Source: Streptomyces cellulosae (GTDB lineage Bacteria; Actinomycetota; Actinomycetes; Streptomycetales; Streptomycetaceae). Taken from it: a DNA stretch of 64,000 bases. A program made the translations under genes and the position numbers. This document shows positions 50,943 to 59,505 of the stretch, piece by piece. Below the pieces are notes generated by a model, which saw nothing but the letters and a program-made list of their open reading frames with translations, was not told where the DNA came from and did no database searches. Position 1 is the stretch's first letter. The number at the start of each line of letters is the position of its first letter. The stretch lies in NCBI RefSeq assembly GCF_000721105.1, contig NZ_JOEV01000028.1, positions 115,300-179,299 on the forward strand, read 5' to 3'.

Positions 50943-51677
50943 CTACTCCTGCTGACGCTCGGCGGCGTCTTCGTCGTGTTCGTCAGGGGGCTGCACGGCC
51001 GCCAGGTCCTGGGACGCCTGGGTGAGCAGCGACTCGACGGCGGACACGGCGGCGTCGGGATCGCCTGCTTCGATCGCTCGCAGCAGTTCCCGGTGCACCG
51101 GTACGGAGTCGGAGAAGTGCTGGGCACCGTGCACGATCCGGTCACGGATGCGCAGGCCGGCCTCGATGACGACCTCCATCCGGCTCAGCAGTTCGTTGTG
51201 CGCGGCGTCCAGCAGGGCGCGGTGGAAGGCCAGGTCCGCCTCCACCATCGCCTCCGCGTCCGTTCCGGCCGCCGCCATGGCATCGAGCGCCAGCCGGATC
51301 GCGGCCAGGTCGGCATCGGTGCGGCGGGCCGCGGCGAGCCGGGCGCCGGCGGGCTCGACTATGGCGCGGACCTCGGCGAGGTCGTCCAGAAAGCGATCGG
51401 TCGGAGCGCTGCTGCCCTGCCACCGCAGCAGGTCGCTGTCGAGCAGGTTCCAGTCGGCGCGGGGCCGGATCGTGGTGCCGCGTTTCTGCCGGGATTCGAT
51501 CAGGCCCTTGGACGCCAGCACCCGCAGCGCCTCGCGCACCACGGTCTTGCTGACACCGAGGTCCTCTTCGAGCTTGTCCGGGTGCAGTACGGAGCCCGGC
51601 GGGTAGTCGCCGCGGATGATGCGCCGGCCCATCTCTTCCACGGCCTGGCCGTGCAGCCCCCTACCGGGATGTGTCAC
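50943..51677 (-). CDS. FadR-type GntR regulator (DgoR-like)
   Basis: A 244-residue regulator. The start is one of two adjacent GTG codons after GGAGAAC (51680 or 51677); the second has the better spacing. 'LHGQAVEEMGRRIIRGDYPPGSVLHPDKLEEDLGVSKTVVREALRVLASKGLIESRQKRGTTIRP' is the winged helix. The all-helical FCD ligand domain follows, with metal-binding Asp/His in 'EADLAFHRALLDAAHNELL' and 'VPVHRELLRAIEAGD'. It resembles DgoR, which represses the galactonate genes of E. coli until galactonate binds. It is embedded in the operon, so autoregulation is likely. Confidence 0.9.
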   Translation of the reverse strand: MTHPGRGLHGQAVEEMGRRIIRGDYPPGSVLHPDKLEEDLGVSKTVVREALRVLASKGLIESRQKRGTTIRPRADWNLLDSDLLRWQGSSAPTDRFLDDLAEVRAIVEPAGARLAAARRTDADLAAIRLALDAMAAAGTDAEAMVEADLAFHRALLDAAHNELLSRMEVVIEAGLRIRDRIVHGAQHFSDSVPVHRELLRAIEAGDPDAAVSAVESLLTQASQDLAAVQPPDEHDEDAAERQQE

Positions 51678-51747
51678 CACGTTCTCCGTCTCAGCTCAGG
51701 CCCGGTGCGCGGGCCTCGCGTACCACTCTTCTCCTCATGATCGTCGC

Positions 51748-52509
51748 TCACGAGGACTCCTTCATGACACTCCATCCTCCATCGACCACGAGGCTCGCGC
51801 CGGTCACATAGGAGGCGTCGGGGGATGCCAGGAAGGCGACCGCGGCGGCGACCTCCTCCGGCTGCCCGAACCGCTTGGCCGCCGTGGCCGCCACACTGCG
51901 CTCCCGGTCGGACTCGGGGATCGAGTCCCAGGCGGCGGTGAGGATGGGACCGGGCAGCACGGTGTTGACGCGGATGTCCGGCCCGTACTCGACGGCCAGT
52001 TGGCGTCCCAGCGAGCACAGCGCGCCCTTCGCGGCGGCGTACGCGGCATGGCCGGGCAGACCGATGACCGCGTGCACCGAGGAGGTGAGGACGACGGACC
52101 CCGATGCCTCGCGCAGCATGCCGGCGAAGGTCTTCATCGCCCGCCAGGCCGGCTTGAGCAGCACGGCCATCTGACCGTCCCACTCGCCCTCACTCAGTTC
52201 GTGGGCGGGCTTGTTGAGCTGGGCGAAGGCGTTGCTGTGCAGCACGTCCAGCCGCCCGTGGGCCTGGTCGACATGCCGGGCCAGGTTCTCCCAGTCGGAG
52301 GCGGAGGTCACGTCGCAGCGTACGTACTCCGCCCGTCCCCCGCTCTCCACGATGCCCGTCGCGAGCTCCTTGCCGGCCGCGTCGTCGACGTCCGTGATCA
52401 CGACCGTCGCGCCCTCGGCCGCGAGCCTGCGGGCCGTGGCCGCGCCGATCCCGTGTGCGGCTCCGGTGATCACCGCTACGCGCCCCGTCAGCCTGCTGCA
52501 TTGCGTCAT
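51748..52509 (-). CDS. SDR oxidoreductase, probable galactose dehydrogenase
   Basis: A 253-residue short-chain dehydrogenase from the ATG at 52509 (GGAGAGG upstream). 'RVAVITGAAHGIGAATARRLAAEG' (cofactor loop), 'VITDVDDAAGKEL' (Asp after strand 2, favouring NAD), 'VLTSSVHAV' (Ser), 'AAYAAAKGAL' (Tyr-Lys), 'YVTGASLVVDGGWSV'. First gene of the operon that also contains the lactonase, galactonate dehydratase, kinase and aldolase. It is the only candidate for the first step, oxidation of D-galactose to galactonolactone. Sugar specificity is inferred. Confidence 0.85.
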   Translation of the reverse strand: MTQCSRLTGRVAVITGAAHGIGAATARRLAAEGATVVITDVDDAAGKELATGIVESGGRAEYVRCDVTSASDWENLARHVDQAHGRLDVLHSNAFAQLNKPAHELSEGEWDGQMAVLLKPAWRAMKTFAGMLREASGSVVLTSSVHAVIGLPGHAAYAAAKGALCSLGRQLAVEYGPDIRVNTVLPGPILTAAWDSIPESDRERSVAATAAKRFGQPEEVAAAVAFLASPDASYVTGASLVVDGGWSVMKESS

Positions 52510-52537
52510 CGCAGCCCTCTCCTTCCGTTCCGAGCCC

Positions 52538-52566
52538 ACCCTAGCTCTTTCAATTAATAATTGAAA
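52538..52566 (-). promoter_or_regulatory. Promoter and AT-rich palindromic operator of the galactose operon
   Basis: The 19-base perfect palindrome TTTCAATTAATAATTGAAA (52548-52566) stands out in GC-rich DNA. On the minus strand, TTTCAA at its edge acts as -35 and TAGGGT (52538-52543) as -10 with 17 bp spacing, so transcription would start about 22 bases before the SDR ATG. A protein on the palindrome would block the polymerase. The embedded FadR-type regulator is the natural candidate. On the plus strand TTGACG (52571-52576) could serve the broken GH42 gene. Confidence 0.65.
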
Positions 52567-52607
52567 TATCTTGACGGGCGCGCTGCGGCGCTTCGAAACT
52601 GACCGGC

Positions 52608-53380
52608 ATGCGACAACAGCCAGATGCGGTAGCAATCGACAGTCGGCGGCGCCTGCGCCCGGCCGGGATCGTCTTCGGCGGCGACTACAACCCCGAGCAG
52701 TGGTCCGAGGAGGTGTGGGCCGAGGACATCAATCGTGCCGAGCCTGTACCTGCTGATGGAACAGGACGCCGCACGCCTCACCGAGTTCGTACGCGGCGGC
52801 GGCCACCTGCTCGTGTCGTTCTTCTCCGGCATCGTCGACGACTGCGACCGGGTGCACCTGGGCGGATACCCCGCTCCGCTGCGGGAGGTACTCGGCCTGC
52901 ACCGTCGAGGAGTTCTGGCCGCTGGCGGAGAAGGAGCGGGTCGACGTCGCCCACCACGACGGCACCGTCAGCAGCGCCGACCTGTGGTCGGAGGTCGTCG
53001 TGCCCGAAGGGGCCGAGGCGGTGGCCCACTTCGGCTCCGGGCCACTGGCCGGGCAGCCCGCCGTCACCCGCCACTCCTACGGCGAGGGCAGCGCGTGGTA
53101 CGTCGCGACACGCCTCGAACCGGAAGCCATGCGGTCCCTGACCGACGAGGTGTGCCGCACGGCGTCCGTCGGCCCGGTGCTTCCCGGGCTTCCCGGGCAG
53201 GTGCAGGCGACCGTGCGCGAGGGCGACGGCGGACGGTTCGTCTTCCTGCTGAACCACGGCCAGGAACCGGCCGAGGTCACGCTGCCCGAGCCGATGACCG
53301 ACGCGCTGGCGCCGAGGACTCCCGCCACCGACCGCGTCACGCTGCCGGCCGCCGGAGTGGCCGTACCGACCAAGCCATGA
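52608..53380 (+). pseudogene. GH42 beta-galactosidase remnant, middle deleted
   Basis: Residues 1-42 from the ATG at 52608 include 'GIVFGGDYNPEQWSEEVWAEDI', the GH42 N-terminus. About base 52732 the sequence jumps to the C-terminal part, in another frame: 'VPSLYLLMEQDAARLTEFVRGGGHLLVSFFSGIVDDCDRVHLGGYPAPLREVLGL', equal to residues ~455-515 of the intact paralogue. Near 52900 a second frameshift leads to 'TVEEFWPLAEKERVDVAHHDGTVSSADLWSEVVVPEGAEAVAHFGSG' and the C-terminus. Both catalytic glutamates are gone. It is divergent from the galactose operon and sits before the second ABC operon, where it was presumably the partner glycosidase. Confidence 0.85.
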
Positions 53381-53450
53381 GCACGAGTTGAGCGGTACCG
53401 AGCAACCCGTGGGCACGTGCTGAGCCGCACTGAGCCGCACTGAGCAAAAC
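53378..53450. repeat. TGAGC-rich short repeats at a gene end
   Basis: From the stop of the GH42 remnant (TGA at 53378) the spacer repeats TGAGC several times: twice near 53378 and 53390, then as a tandem TGAGCCGCAC near 53420-53445. The block ends 20 bases before the second lipoprotein gene. Confidence 0.6.
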
Positions 53451-53470
53451 CGTAGAACAAAGGGACACAC

Positions 53471-54823
53471 ATGGACACGCCAACACCCTCGCGGAGAGCC
53501 GTTCTCCGGTGGGGCACGGGGGCGGCAGCGGCGCTCACCGCCGCCCCCGCCCTGACCGCCTGCGGCCAGACCGTCGGAGCCGCCCGCACCACCAGACAGG
53601 AGCCCACGCGCCGCGGTCAGAAGGTCAAGCTGGTCTTCTGGACGTGGGTGCCGATGCAGAAGACCGTCGACCTGTGGAACCGGACGCATCCCGGCATCCA
53701 GGTCGAGATGCAGGCGATCCCCGCCAACGTCCAGGGCGGCTACCAGAAGATGCACTCGTCGCTGGCTGCCGGGAACCCCCCGGACCTGGCGCAGGTCGAA
53801 TACCACGAGCTTCCCGGATTCATGCTGGTCAACGGTCTGACGGACCTGAGCGCGTACGGCGCCGACAAGCTGCGCGACAGCTACGTGCCGTGGCAGTGGA
53901 AGCAGGGCGTCTTCGACGGCCGGGTCTACACCATCCCGCAGGCGTCCGGCCCGATGGGGCTCTTCTACCGCCGGGACCTCTTCCCGCAGTGGGGCATCGA
54001 AACCCCCGCCACCTGGGCCGAGTTCGAGAAGGCGGCCCGCGTGGTCAAGGCCCGCGGCGGCGGTGCCCGGATATGCGCCTTCGCACCCAACCAGCCCAGC
54101 TGGTTCGCCGCGATGTGCTGGCAGCGCGGCGCACGGTGGGTGCGCACCGAGGGCGACACCTGGGTCGTCGACATGAACGACGACCTCTCCCGCGAGGTCG
54201 CGGACTACTGGGCGAGAATGGTCCGCGACGACCTCGTCTTCGTCGAACCCGACATGTCCAGCGCCTGGTACCGGCATGTCCAGACCGGACAGATCTCCGC
54301 CTGGGTGGGACCGCAGTGGGGTGACGCCCTGCTGCGCGGCAACGCGCCCGGCACCAAGGGAAAATGGCGGGTCGCGCAGCTGCCGCAGTGGAAGGCGGGA
54401 CAGAACGCCTCCGCCAACTGGGGCGGGTCGTCCACCGCGATCCTCCAGGGCAGCCGCCACCCGCGGGAGGCGCTGCAGTTCGCGCACTGGATCAACACCG
54501 ACCGTCAGGCCGTCGACCTGAACATCGGCGTCGGCTACGGCTGGCCCGCCGCCGCGGGCATCCTGCGTGGATCGGCACTCGACCGGCCCGACCCGTTCTT
54601 CGGCGGGCAGCGCTACAACGACGTGTTCGCCGCCTCCGACCGGGCCATCGACACCTCCTGGAAGTGGTCACCGACGACGGACGCCGACTTCGCCCAGCTC
54701 CAGGACGCCTTCGGCGCCGCCATCGCCTCGGACGGCGCCCTCGCGTCGACGCTGGCCGGCGCCCAGAAGAGCACCGTGGACAACCTGCTGGCCAAGGGCC
54801 TGAAGGCGAGGAGCGCGCGATGA
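53471..54823 (+). CDS. Sugar ABC transporter substrate-binding lipoprotein (2)
   Basis: A 450-residue lipoprotein. 'PSRRAVLRWGTGAAAALTAAPALTACGQ' is a Tat-like signal with lipobox LTAC. The mature domain has the solute-binding family 1 pattern ('VKLVFWTWVPMQKTVDLWNRTHPGIQVEMQAIPANVQGGYQKMHSSLAAGNPPDLAQVEYHELPGFML', 'NWGGSSTAILQGSRHPREALQFAHWI'). It resembles binding proteins for larger oligosaccharides. Its stop overlaps the first permease of this operon (ATGA). Confidence 0.93.
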   Translation: MDTPTPSRRAVLRWGTGAAAALTAAPALTACGQTVGAARTTRQEPTRRGQKVKLVFWTWVPMQKTVDLWNRTHPGIQVEMQAIPANVQGGYQKMHSSLAAGNPPDLAQVEYHELPGFMLVNGLTDLSAYGADKLRDSYVPWQWKQGVFDGRVYTIPQASGPMGLFYRRDLFPQWGIETPATWAEFEKAARVVKARGGGARICAFAPNQPSWFAAMCWQRGARWVRTEGDTWVVDMNDDLSREVADYWARMVRDDLVFVEPDMSSAWYRHVQTGQISAWVGPQWGDALLRGNAPGTKGKWRVAQLPQWKAGQNASANWGGSSTAILQGSRHPREALQFAHWINTDRQAVDLNIGVGYGWPAAAGILRGSALDRPDPFFGGQRYNDVFAASDRAIDTSWKWSPTTDADFAQLQDAFGAAIASDGALASTLAGAQKSTVDNLLAKGLKARSAR

Positions 54824-55764
54824 GCACCGTGATCAGCCGGACGAAGACGTCCGCACCGGGCGGCCGGCGCTCCGCTCGCCCGGACCGCTCCGCCTGGGCG
54901 TTCCTCCTCCCCTTCGTCGCCCTCTTCGCGTTCACCTTCGTCCTCCCGCTCGGCTACGCGGTCTACCAGAGCCTGCTCAAGCCGATCCGGTCCGGACCGC
55001 TGGGCCTCGGCCCGGCCACCGTCGGCTTCGCGGGGCTGGACAACTACTCCCTCGCCCTGCAGCAGTCGGCGTTCCTGGAGAGCTTCGCGCGGGTGCTGCT
55101 CTTCGGCATCGTGCAGATCCCGGTGATGCTGCTGCTGGCCACCGCGCTGGCACTGGCACTCGACACAGTCTCCAACCGCTGGGCGGGCGTCCTGCGTGCC
55201 GCCTACTTCCTGCCGTACGGCGTCCCCGGCGTCATCGCCTCCATCCTGTGGGGCTTCCTGTACGTACCGGGCGTGAGTCCCCTCGTCGACCTGCTCGGCA
55301 GGATCGGTCTCGCTCCGGACTTCCTCGGCTACGACAACGTGCTGTGGTCCATCGCCAACATCGTGATCTGGGAGTTCGCCGGCTACAACATGCTGGTGAT
55401 CGTCGCCCAGCTCAAGGCGATCCCGCAGGAGCTCTACGAGGCCGCGCGCATCGACGGGGCCGGTCAATGGCAGACGGCGCTCCGGATCAAGCTCCCGCTG
55501 GCCCGGCCCGCCCTCGTGCTCACCGGCGTCTTCTCCATCATCGGCACCCTGCAACTGTTCGCCGAACCACTGATCATCAAGCCGCTGACCCCGGCGGTCA
55601 GCAGCTCGTACACCCCGAACCTGAGCGCCTACACCGAGGCCTTCGCCAACAACAACATCTACCTCGCCGCAGCCGAGTCGGTGATCCTCGCGCTGGTCGC
55701 GAGCGTGCTGTCCTTCGGCTTCCTCAGCCTGGTGAACCGCAAGGAAAGAAGGGATGCACGGTGA
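54820..55764 (+). CDS. Sugar ABC permease, MalF type (2)
   Basis: A 314-residue membrane protein with about six helices. EAA loop 'IPQELYEAARIDGAGQWQTALRIKLPLARPALVLTGVF'. Coupled on both sides by four-base overlaps. It forms the translocation channel with the next gene product. Confidence 0.93.
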   Translation: MSTVISRTKTSAPGGRRSARPDRSAWAFLLPFVALFAFTFVLPLGYAVYQSLLKPIRSGPLGLGPATVGFAGLDNYSLALQQSAFLESFARVLLFGIVQIPVMLLLATALALALDTVSNRWAGVLRAAYFLPYGVPGVIASILWGFLYVPGVSPLVDLLGRIGLAPDFLGYDNVLWSIANIVIWEFAGYNMLVIVAQLKAIPQELYEAARIDGAGQWQTALRIKLPLARPALVLTGVFSIIGTLQLFAEPLIIKPLTPAVSSSYTPNLSAYTEAFANNNIYLAAAESVILALVASVLSFGFLSLVNRKERRDAR

Positions 55765-56693
55765 GCGTGTCCACCCCCCGCATCGACGAGCCGGCGGCCG
55801 CCTCCGCCGACGCCCCGCGCTCCACCGGACAGCGCCGTGACGGCGGGCCGCGCCGTGCCGTGAAGCCCTCGCGGATCCTGTTGGCCGCACTGCTGGCCGT
55901 CGCGGCGCTCTACTTCCTGCTGCCGGTCTACTGGCTGGTGGTGGCCTCCACCAAGAGCAGTCCCGACCTCTTCGGCACCTTCGGACTGTGGTTCTCCGAC
56001 CCCCAGTGGCTGCACAACCTGTCGCAGGTCTTCTCCTACAGCGACGGCATCTTCTGGAACTGGACGTGGAACAGCCTCCTGTACGCGGGAGTGGGCGGCG
56101 CGCTGGCCACCCTGCTCGCGGGTGCCGCCGGTTACGCCCTCGCCGTCTACCGGTTCCGTGGGCGCGAGGCGGTCTTCAAGGTCGTACTCGCCGGTGTCCT
56201 GCTCCCCAGCACCGCACTCGCCCTGCCGATGTACCTGCTGTTCAGCAAGGTCGGCCTGGCCAACACCTACTGGGCCGTGCTGATCCCCAGTCTGGTCAGC
56301 CCGTTCGGCGTCTACTTGTGCCGGATCTACGCGGAGGCGGCGGTACCGGCCGAGATGCTGGAGGCGGCCCGCGTCGACGGCGCCGGAGAGTGGCGGATCT
56401 TCGGCACGCTCGTGCTGCGCACGATGACGCCCGCGCTGGTGACCGTCTTCCTCTTCCAGTTCGTCGGGATCTGGAACAACTACTTCCTGCCGCTGGTCAT
56501 GCTCTCCGACGACCGCAAGTACCCCATCACACTGGGCCTGACCACCTGGCAGTCGGCGGCCGACCGCACTCCGGAGCTCTACCAGCTCACCGTGGGGGGA
56601 GCGTTCCTCTCGATCCTTCCCCTGGCTGCCGCGATGCTCGTCCTGCAGCGCTACTGGCGCTCCGGACTGACCCAGGGCAGCGTCAAGGGCTGA
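55761..56693 (+). CDS. Sugar ABC permease, MalG type (2)
   Basis: A 310-residue membrane protein from GTG 55761 (GTGA overlap). EAA loop 'AVPAEMLEAARVDGAGEWRIFGTLVLRTMTPALVTVFLF' and the end 'VLQRYWRSGLTQGSVKG'. Last gene of the second importer operon, which again lacks an ATPase gene. A long hairpin follows 47 bases later. Confidence 0.93.
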   Translation: MSVSTPRIDEPAAASADAPRSTGQRRDGGPRRAVKPSRILLAALLAVAALYFLLPVYWLVVASTKSSPDLFGTFGLWFSDPQWLHNLSQVFSYSDGIFWNWTWNSLLYAGVGGALATLLAGAAGYALAVYRFRGREAVFKVVLAGVLLPSTALALPMYLLFSKVGLANTYWAVLIPSLVSPFGVYLCRIYAEAAVPAEMLEAARVDGAGEWRIFGTLVLRTMTPALVTVFLFQFVGIWNNYFLPLVMLSDDRKYPITLGLTTWQSAADRTPELYQLTVGGAFLSILPLAAAMLVLQRYWRSGLTQGSVKG

Positions 56694-56740
56694 CTTCGGG
56701 GGGCCGCACGACGGAACGGCCCGTGGTGACTGAGTCGCAC

Positions 56741-56784
56741 CTGATGGGGTGGTGCCCGCCGCACGGCGGGCACCACCCCATCAG
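56741..56784. terminator. Long bidirectional terminator
   Basis: Near-contiguous perfect complementarity of about 20 bp (56741-56760 with 56765-56784) closes on a four-base loop. It separates the second ABC operon from the convergent minus-strand gene at 56840, so it can serve both. Confidence 0.85.
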
Positions 56785-56839
56785 TACTGCGACGCTCCGC
56801 GCCCCCGTACGTCAGGGCGGCAGGAGTCGTGGCCCGGTC

Positions 56840-57292
56840 TCAGGACCGCTGCGCCTCGAGGAAGCCGACCGTTGCCGTGTCCGAGCCGTCCGGCGCCGAG
56901 GCGACGACCATCGCGCCGGCCCCGGCCGCTGCCGTCCGGCCCGGCCGGACGTCGAACGCACAGGCTTCCCCCGCGACCAGGGTGCCGCACCGGACCTGCT
57001 CAGCGCCTCCCCGGGACGCACCTGCCGTCAGGAACCCGTCGCGGAACGGCACGAAGGCCCCGACGAGCCGCCCGTCCTCCAGCCTGGGGAGCCGTGACCA
57101 AAAGCCCCAGGAGGTCGCCGCCTCAACCGGGCCCGCGGTCGCGCCCACACCGATCTCCATGGTCAGCCGTGTCGACTGCCCGGGAGCAAGTTCCTGGAGG
57201 GGGCCAACGCCACCGGTCCACGGTCCGGGGTTCCAGCGCTGCGGCAGGCCGCCGCCTCTGCCGCTGAGCGACAGAGGCAACGACCACCACAC
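56840..57292 (-). CDS. Unrecognised 150-residue protein downstream of GH2
   Basis: An open frame from GTG 57292 to 56840 with normal third-position GC, on the same strand and 18 bp after the GH2 stop. The sequence has beta-like stretches 'GGVGPLQELAPGQSTRLTMEIGVG', 'LPRLEDGRLVGAFVPFRDGFLTAG' and 'VRCGTLVAGEACAFDVRPGRTAAAGAGAMVVASAPDGS', resembling the C-terminal domain of a glycosidase or sugar-recognition protein. I do not recognise the family. It may be the surviving end of a larger enzyme or a real small gene. No signal peptide is present. Confidence 0.5.
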   Translation of the reverse strand: MWWSLPLSLSGRGGGLPQRWNPGPWTGGVGPLQELAPGQSTRLTMEIGVGATAGPVEAATSWGFWSRLPRLEDGRLVGAFVPFRDGFLTAGASRGGAEQVRCGTLVAGEACAFDVRPGRTAAAGAGAMVVASAPDGSDTATVGFLEAQRS

Positions 57293-57310
57293 ACCCCGAG
57301 GGCATGTCGC

Positions 57311-59395
57311 TCAGATTCCCCGCGGATTGGCGGCCTTCCGGAACGTGTCGTAGACGAGCTTGGGCCGCTCCTCGGCGAAGGTGAGCAGGCCCATGACGGA
57401 GATGCCGTTGTGGTCCTGGTTGTATCCGGCCCGTTGCTTGTAGTCCTTGAGAACCCAGTACGTGAAGCCGGCGACGAACTCGCTGCGCTCCGCCACCTGC
57501 GTCCAGTGGGCGGTGAAGCTGTCCGCCTGCCACTCCTCCGTGCCCTGGGTGGTGTTCGAGCCGTGGTTGCCCGCCTCCGACCAGGTGCCGTTCTCCGTGA
57601 TCAGGATCGGCTTGTCGGGGTACTTGGCGTGCACGGCGTCCAGCGTGGGGCCGAGGTCGGCGTCCTTGCCGTAGAAGTAGCCGAAGTACTCGTTGAACCC
57701 GATCACGTCGGCGATGTCGAAGGCGGGGTCGTTGCTGGTGTTGGAGGCCCAGGTCACGGGACGTGCGGTGAGGTCGACCGCCTTGACGGCCGCCTTCAGA
57801 TCGGCGAGCCAGGCGCGGTACACGGGCGCGCCTGCGGTGTCGATCTCCGACTCGTTCTGCAGGCCCCAGAGGATGACCGACGGGTGGTTGTGCTGGTTCC
57901 ACGCCATCGTCAGGGCCAGGGCCAGGGCCAGACCGTAGTGCTCGGTCTGCAGCTTCTCCTGCGCGGTGTTGAGCCACATGGTGTCGATGTCGTCCATCAC
58001 CAGCACACCGTGCTCGTCCGCCCAGTCGTAGACGTACGGGTGGCGGTTGTAGACGCAGTTGCGGATGAAGTTGGCGCCCAGGGCGGTGATGTGACCCAGT
58101 TCCCTGTCGTATTCGGCCGGTGTCATCGCCCTGCCGTGCGCGGCGGTCTCCTCGTGCCAGTTGAGGCCCTTGAGGAACAGCGGCCTGCCGTTCAACCGCA
58201 GCTGCGCGTCCGCCACGGACAGGTCACGCATGCCGTAGACCGCGGACAGGGTGTCCACCCGCGGGCCGCCGGGTTTCGCGGCGCTCAGCGTGGCGCGTGC
58301 CGTGAGGGTGTGCGGCGAGCCCGGGGCCCACCGTGGCGCCCGGGGCACGGCGACCGAGACGGGCACCACTCCGACCGATCCCGCCGCGATCCGCGCCTCG
58401 ACGACCGCCTGCCGGCCGCCGCTGCCCCGACCGGGATCCAGCGTGAGGTAGCCGTGGAAGTCGGTGGCGCCGTGGTTCTCGACCACCGCCCGTGCCTCCA
58501 GCTTTCCTCGCATCCCGGCCGTGAGCAGTTTCGCGATGGTGACCTGCGGAACCGCCTCGATCCAGGCGGATCGGGTCAGACCCGCGTAGGGCCAGTAGTC
58601 GACCGGCTTGTACGGGATCTCGTAGTCGTCGGTGACCGGCTGCGGGGTCGGGTCCGTGTAGTCGGCACAGCTCGCCCGGCGGAAGACCCGTACCGCGATC
58701 GTCTGCCGTCTCCCCGGCCGGAGCGCTCCCGCCGCCGGAAGCGCGAAGGGGGAGTTGGCTCCTTCGTGCCTGCCGAGGTGGATGCCGTCGAGCCAGACCT
58801 CGGCACTGTAACCGGCGGCCAGGAAGGCCAGGCGCACGTGGCGGGCACGCCAGGACGTGGGAACGTCGACGGTGGTGCGGTACCAGGCGTAGCCGTCGGC
58901 GAAGGCCGTGCCCGTGCCGAAGGCGGCGGTCTCCGTGGCGAATCCGGGTGTGTTCAGCAGGTCCCAGGCCGCCGGGACGTCGATGACGTCCCAGGCGCTG
59001 TCGTCGTGCCGGGGGGACTGCCAGCCCTCGTCGAGTCCGCGGCCCTGGGGGTCGAACCGGAAGCGCCACCGCTTGTCCAGGGACAGGTACTCGCGCGTCG
59101 GCTCGTGGGTGCGCCAGCCGTCGAAGGCGGGGAGCACCGCGCCGTACTGGAAGACGACGTTGGTGCCGCCGACGTCGCGCACGTGCGTCCCGGACGGCTC
59201 GGCGTCCGGATGGGTGTCGAGCACCGGCCCGTCCAAGGCGGTCGTGGCCGCACCGTCCGCGGCCCATGCCTTGTCCGGCCACGCCGGGAGGGCGACGAAA
59301 CCGGCGGTGGCGCCGAGTGCGGCGACCACAGCGCGCCGTGACGGGCGCCCGGGCGCCGCGGGTGCTTGCTCTGACGGGTGGGTGCGATCGGTCAT
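57311..59395 (-). CDS. Secreted GH2 glycosidase
   Basis: A 694-residue protein from the ATG at 59395. A Tat signal 'RPSRRAVVAALGATAGFVALPAWPDKAWA' exports it. Sugar-binding jelly roll (~75-260; 'RFRFDPQGRGLDEGWQSPRHDDSAWDVIDVPAAWDL'), Ig-like domain (~265-390) and TIM barrel. 'PLFLKGLNWHEETAAHG', 'SVILWGLQNESEID' (acid/base Glu) and 'KPILITENGTWSEAG' (nucleophile Glu) follow the GH2 order. It resembles beta-galactosidase/beta-glucuronidase relatives; exact sugar unknown. Divergent from the cellulase-like gene, with a palindromic AT-rich site between them. Confidence 0.9.
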   Translation of the reverse strand: MTDRTHPSEQAPAAPGRPSRRAVVAALGATAGFVALPAWPDKAWAADGAATTALDGPVLDTHPDAEPSGTHVRDVGGTNVVFQYGAVLPAFDGWRTHEPTREYLSLDKRWRFRFDPQGRGLDEGWQSPRHDDSAWDVIDVPAAWDLLNTPGFATETAAFGTGTAFADGYAWYRTTVDVPTSWRARHVRLAFLAAGYSAEVWLDGIHLGRHEGANSPFALPAAGALRPGRRQTIAVRVFRRASCADYTDPTPQPVTDDYEIPYKPVDYWPYAGLTRSAWIEAVPQVTIAKLLTAGMRGKLEARAVVENHGATDFHGYLTLDPGRGSGGRQAVVEARIAAGSVGVVPVSVAVPRAPRWAPGSPHTLTARATLSAAKPGGPRVDTLSAVYGMRDLSVADAQLRLNGRPLFLKGLNWHEETAAHGRAMTPAEYDRELGHITALGANFIRNCVYNRHPYVYDWADEHGVLVMDDIDTMWLNTAQEKLQTEHYGLALALALTMAWNQHNHPSVILWGLQNESEIDTAGAPVYRAWLADLKAAVKAVDLTARPVTWASNTSNDPAFDIADVIGFNEYFGYFYGKDADLGPTLDAVHAKYPDKPILITENGTWSEAGNHGSNTTQGTEEWQADSFTAHWTQVAERSEFVAGFTYWVLKDYKQRAGYNQDHNGISVMGLLTFAEERPKLVYDTFRKAANPRGI

Positions 59396-59505
59396 GACGT
59401 GGGGCTCCCTCGGCTCACCGACCGTGCGGCGCCTGGGCGTTCCCACGGCAGGCTGGTATGCGTGTGTCCGTTCGCCGCAAGAGCCTGGGACAGCCACCGA
59501 GGCAC

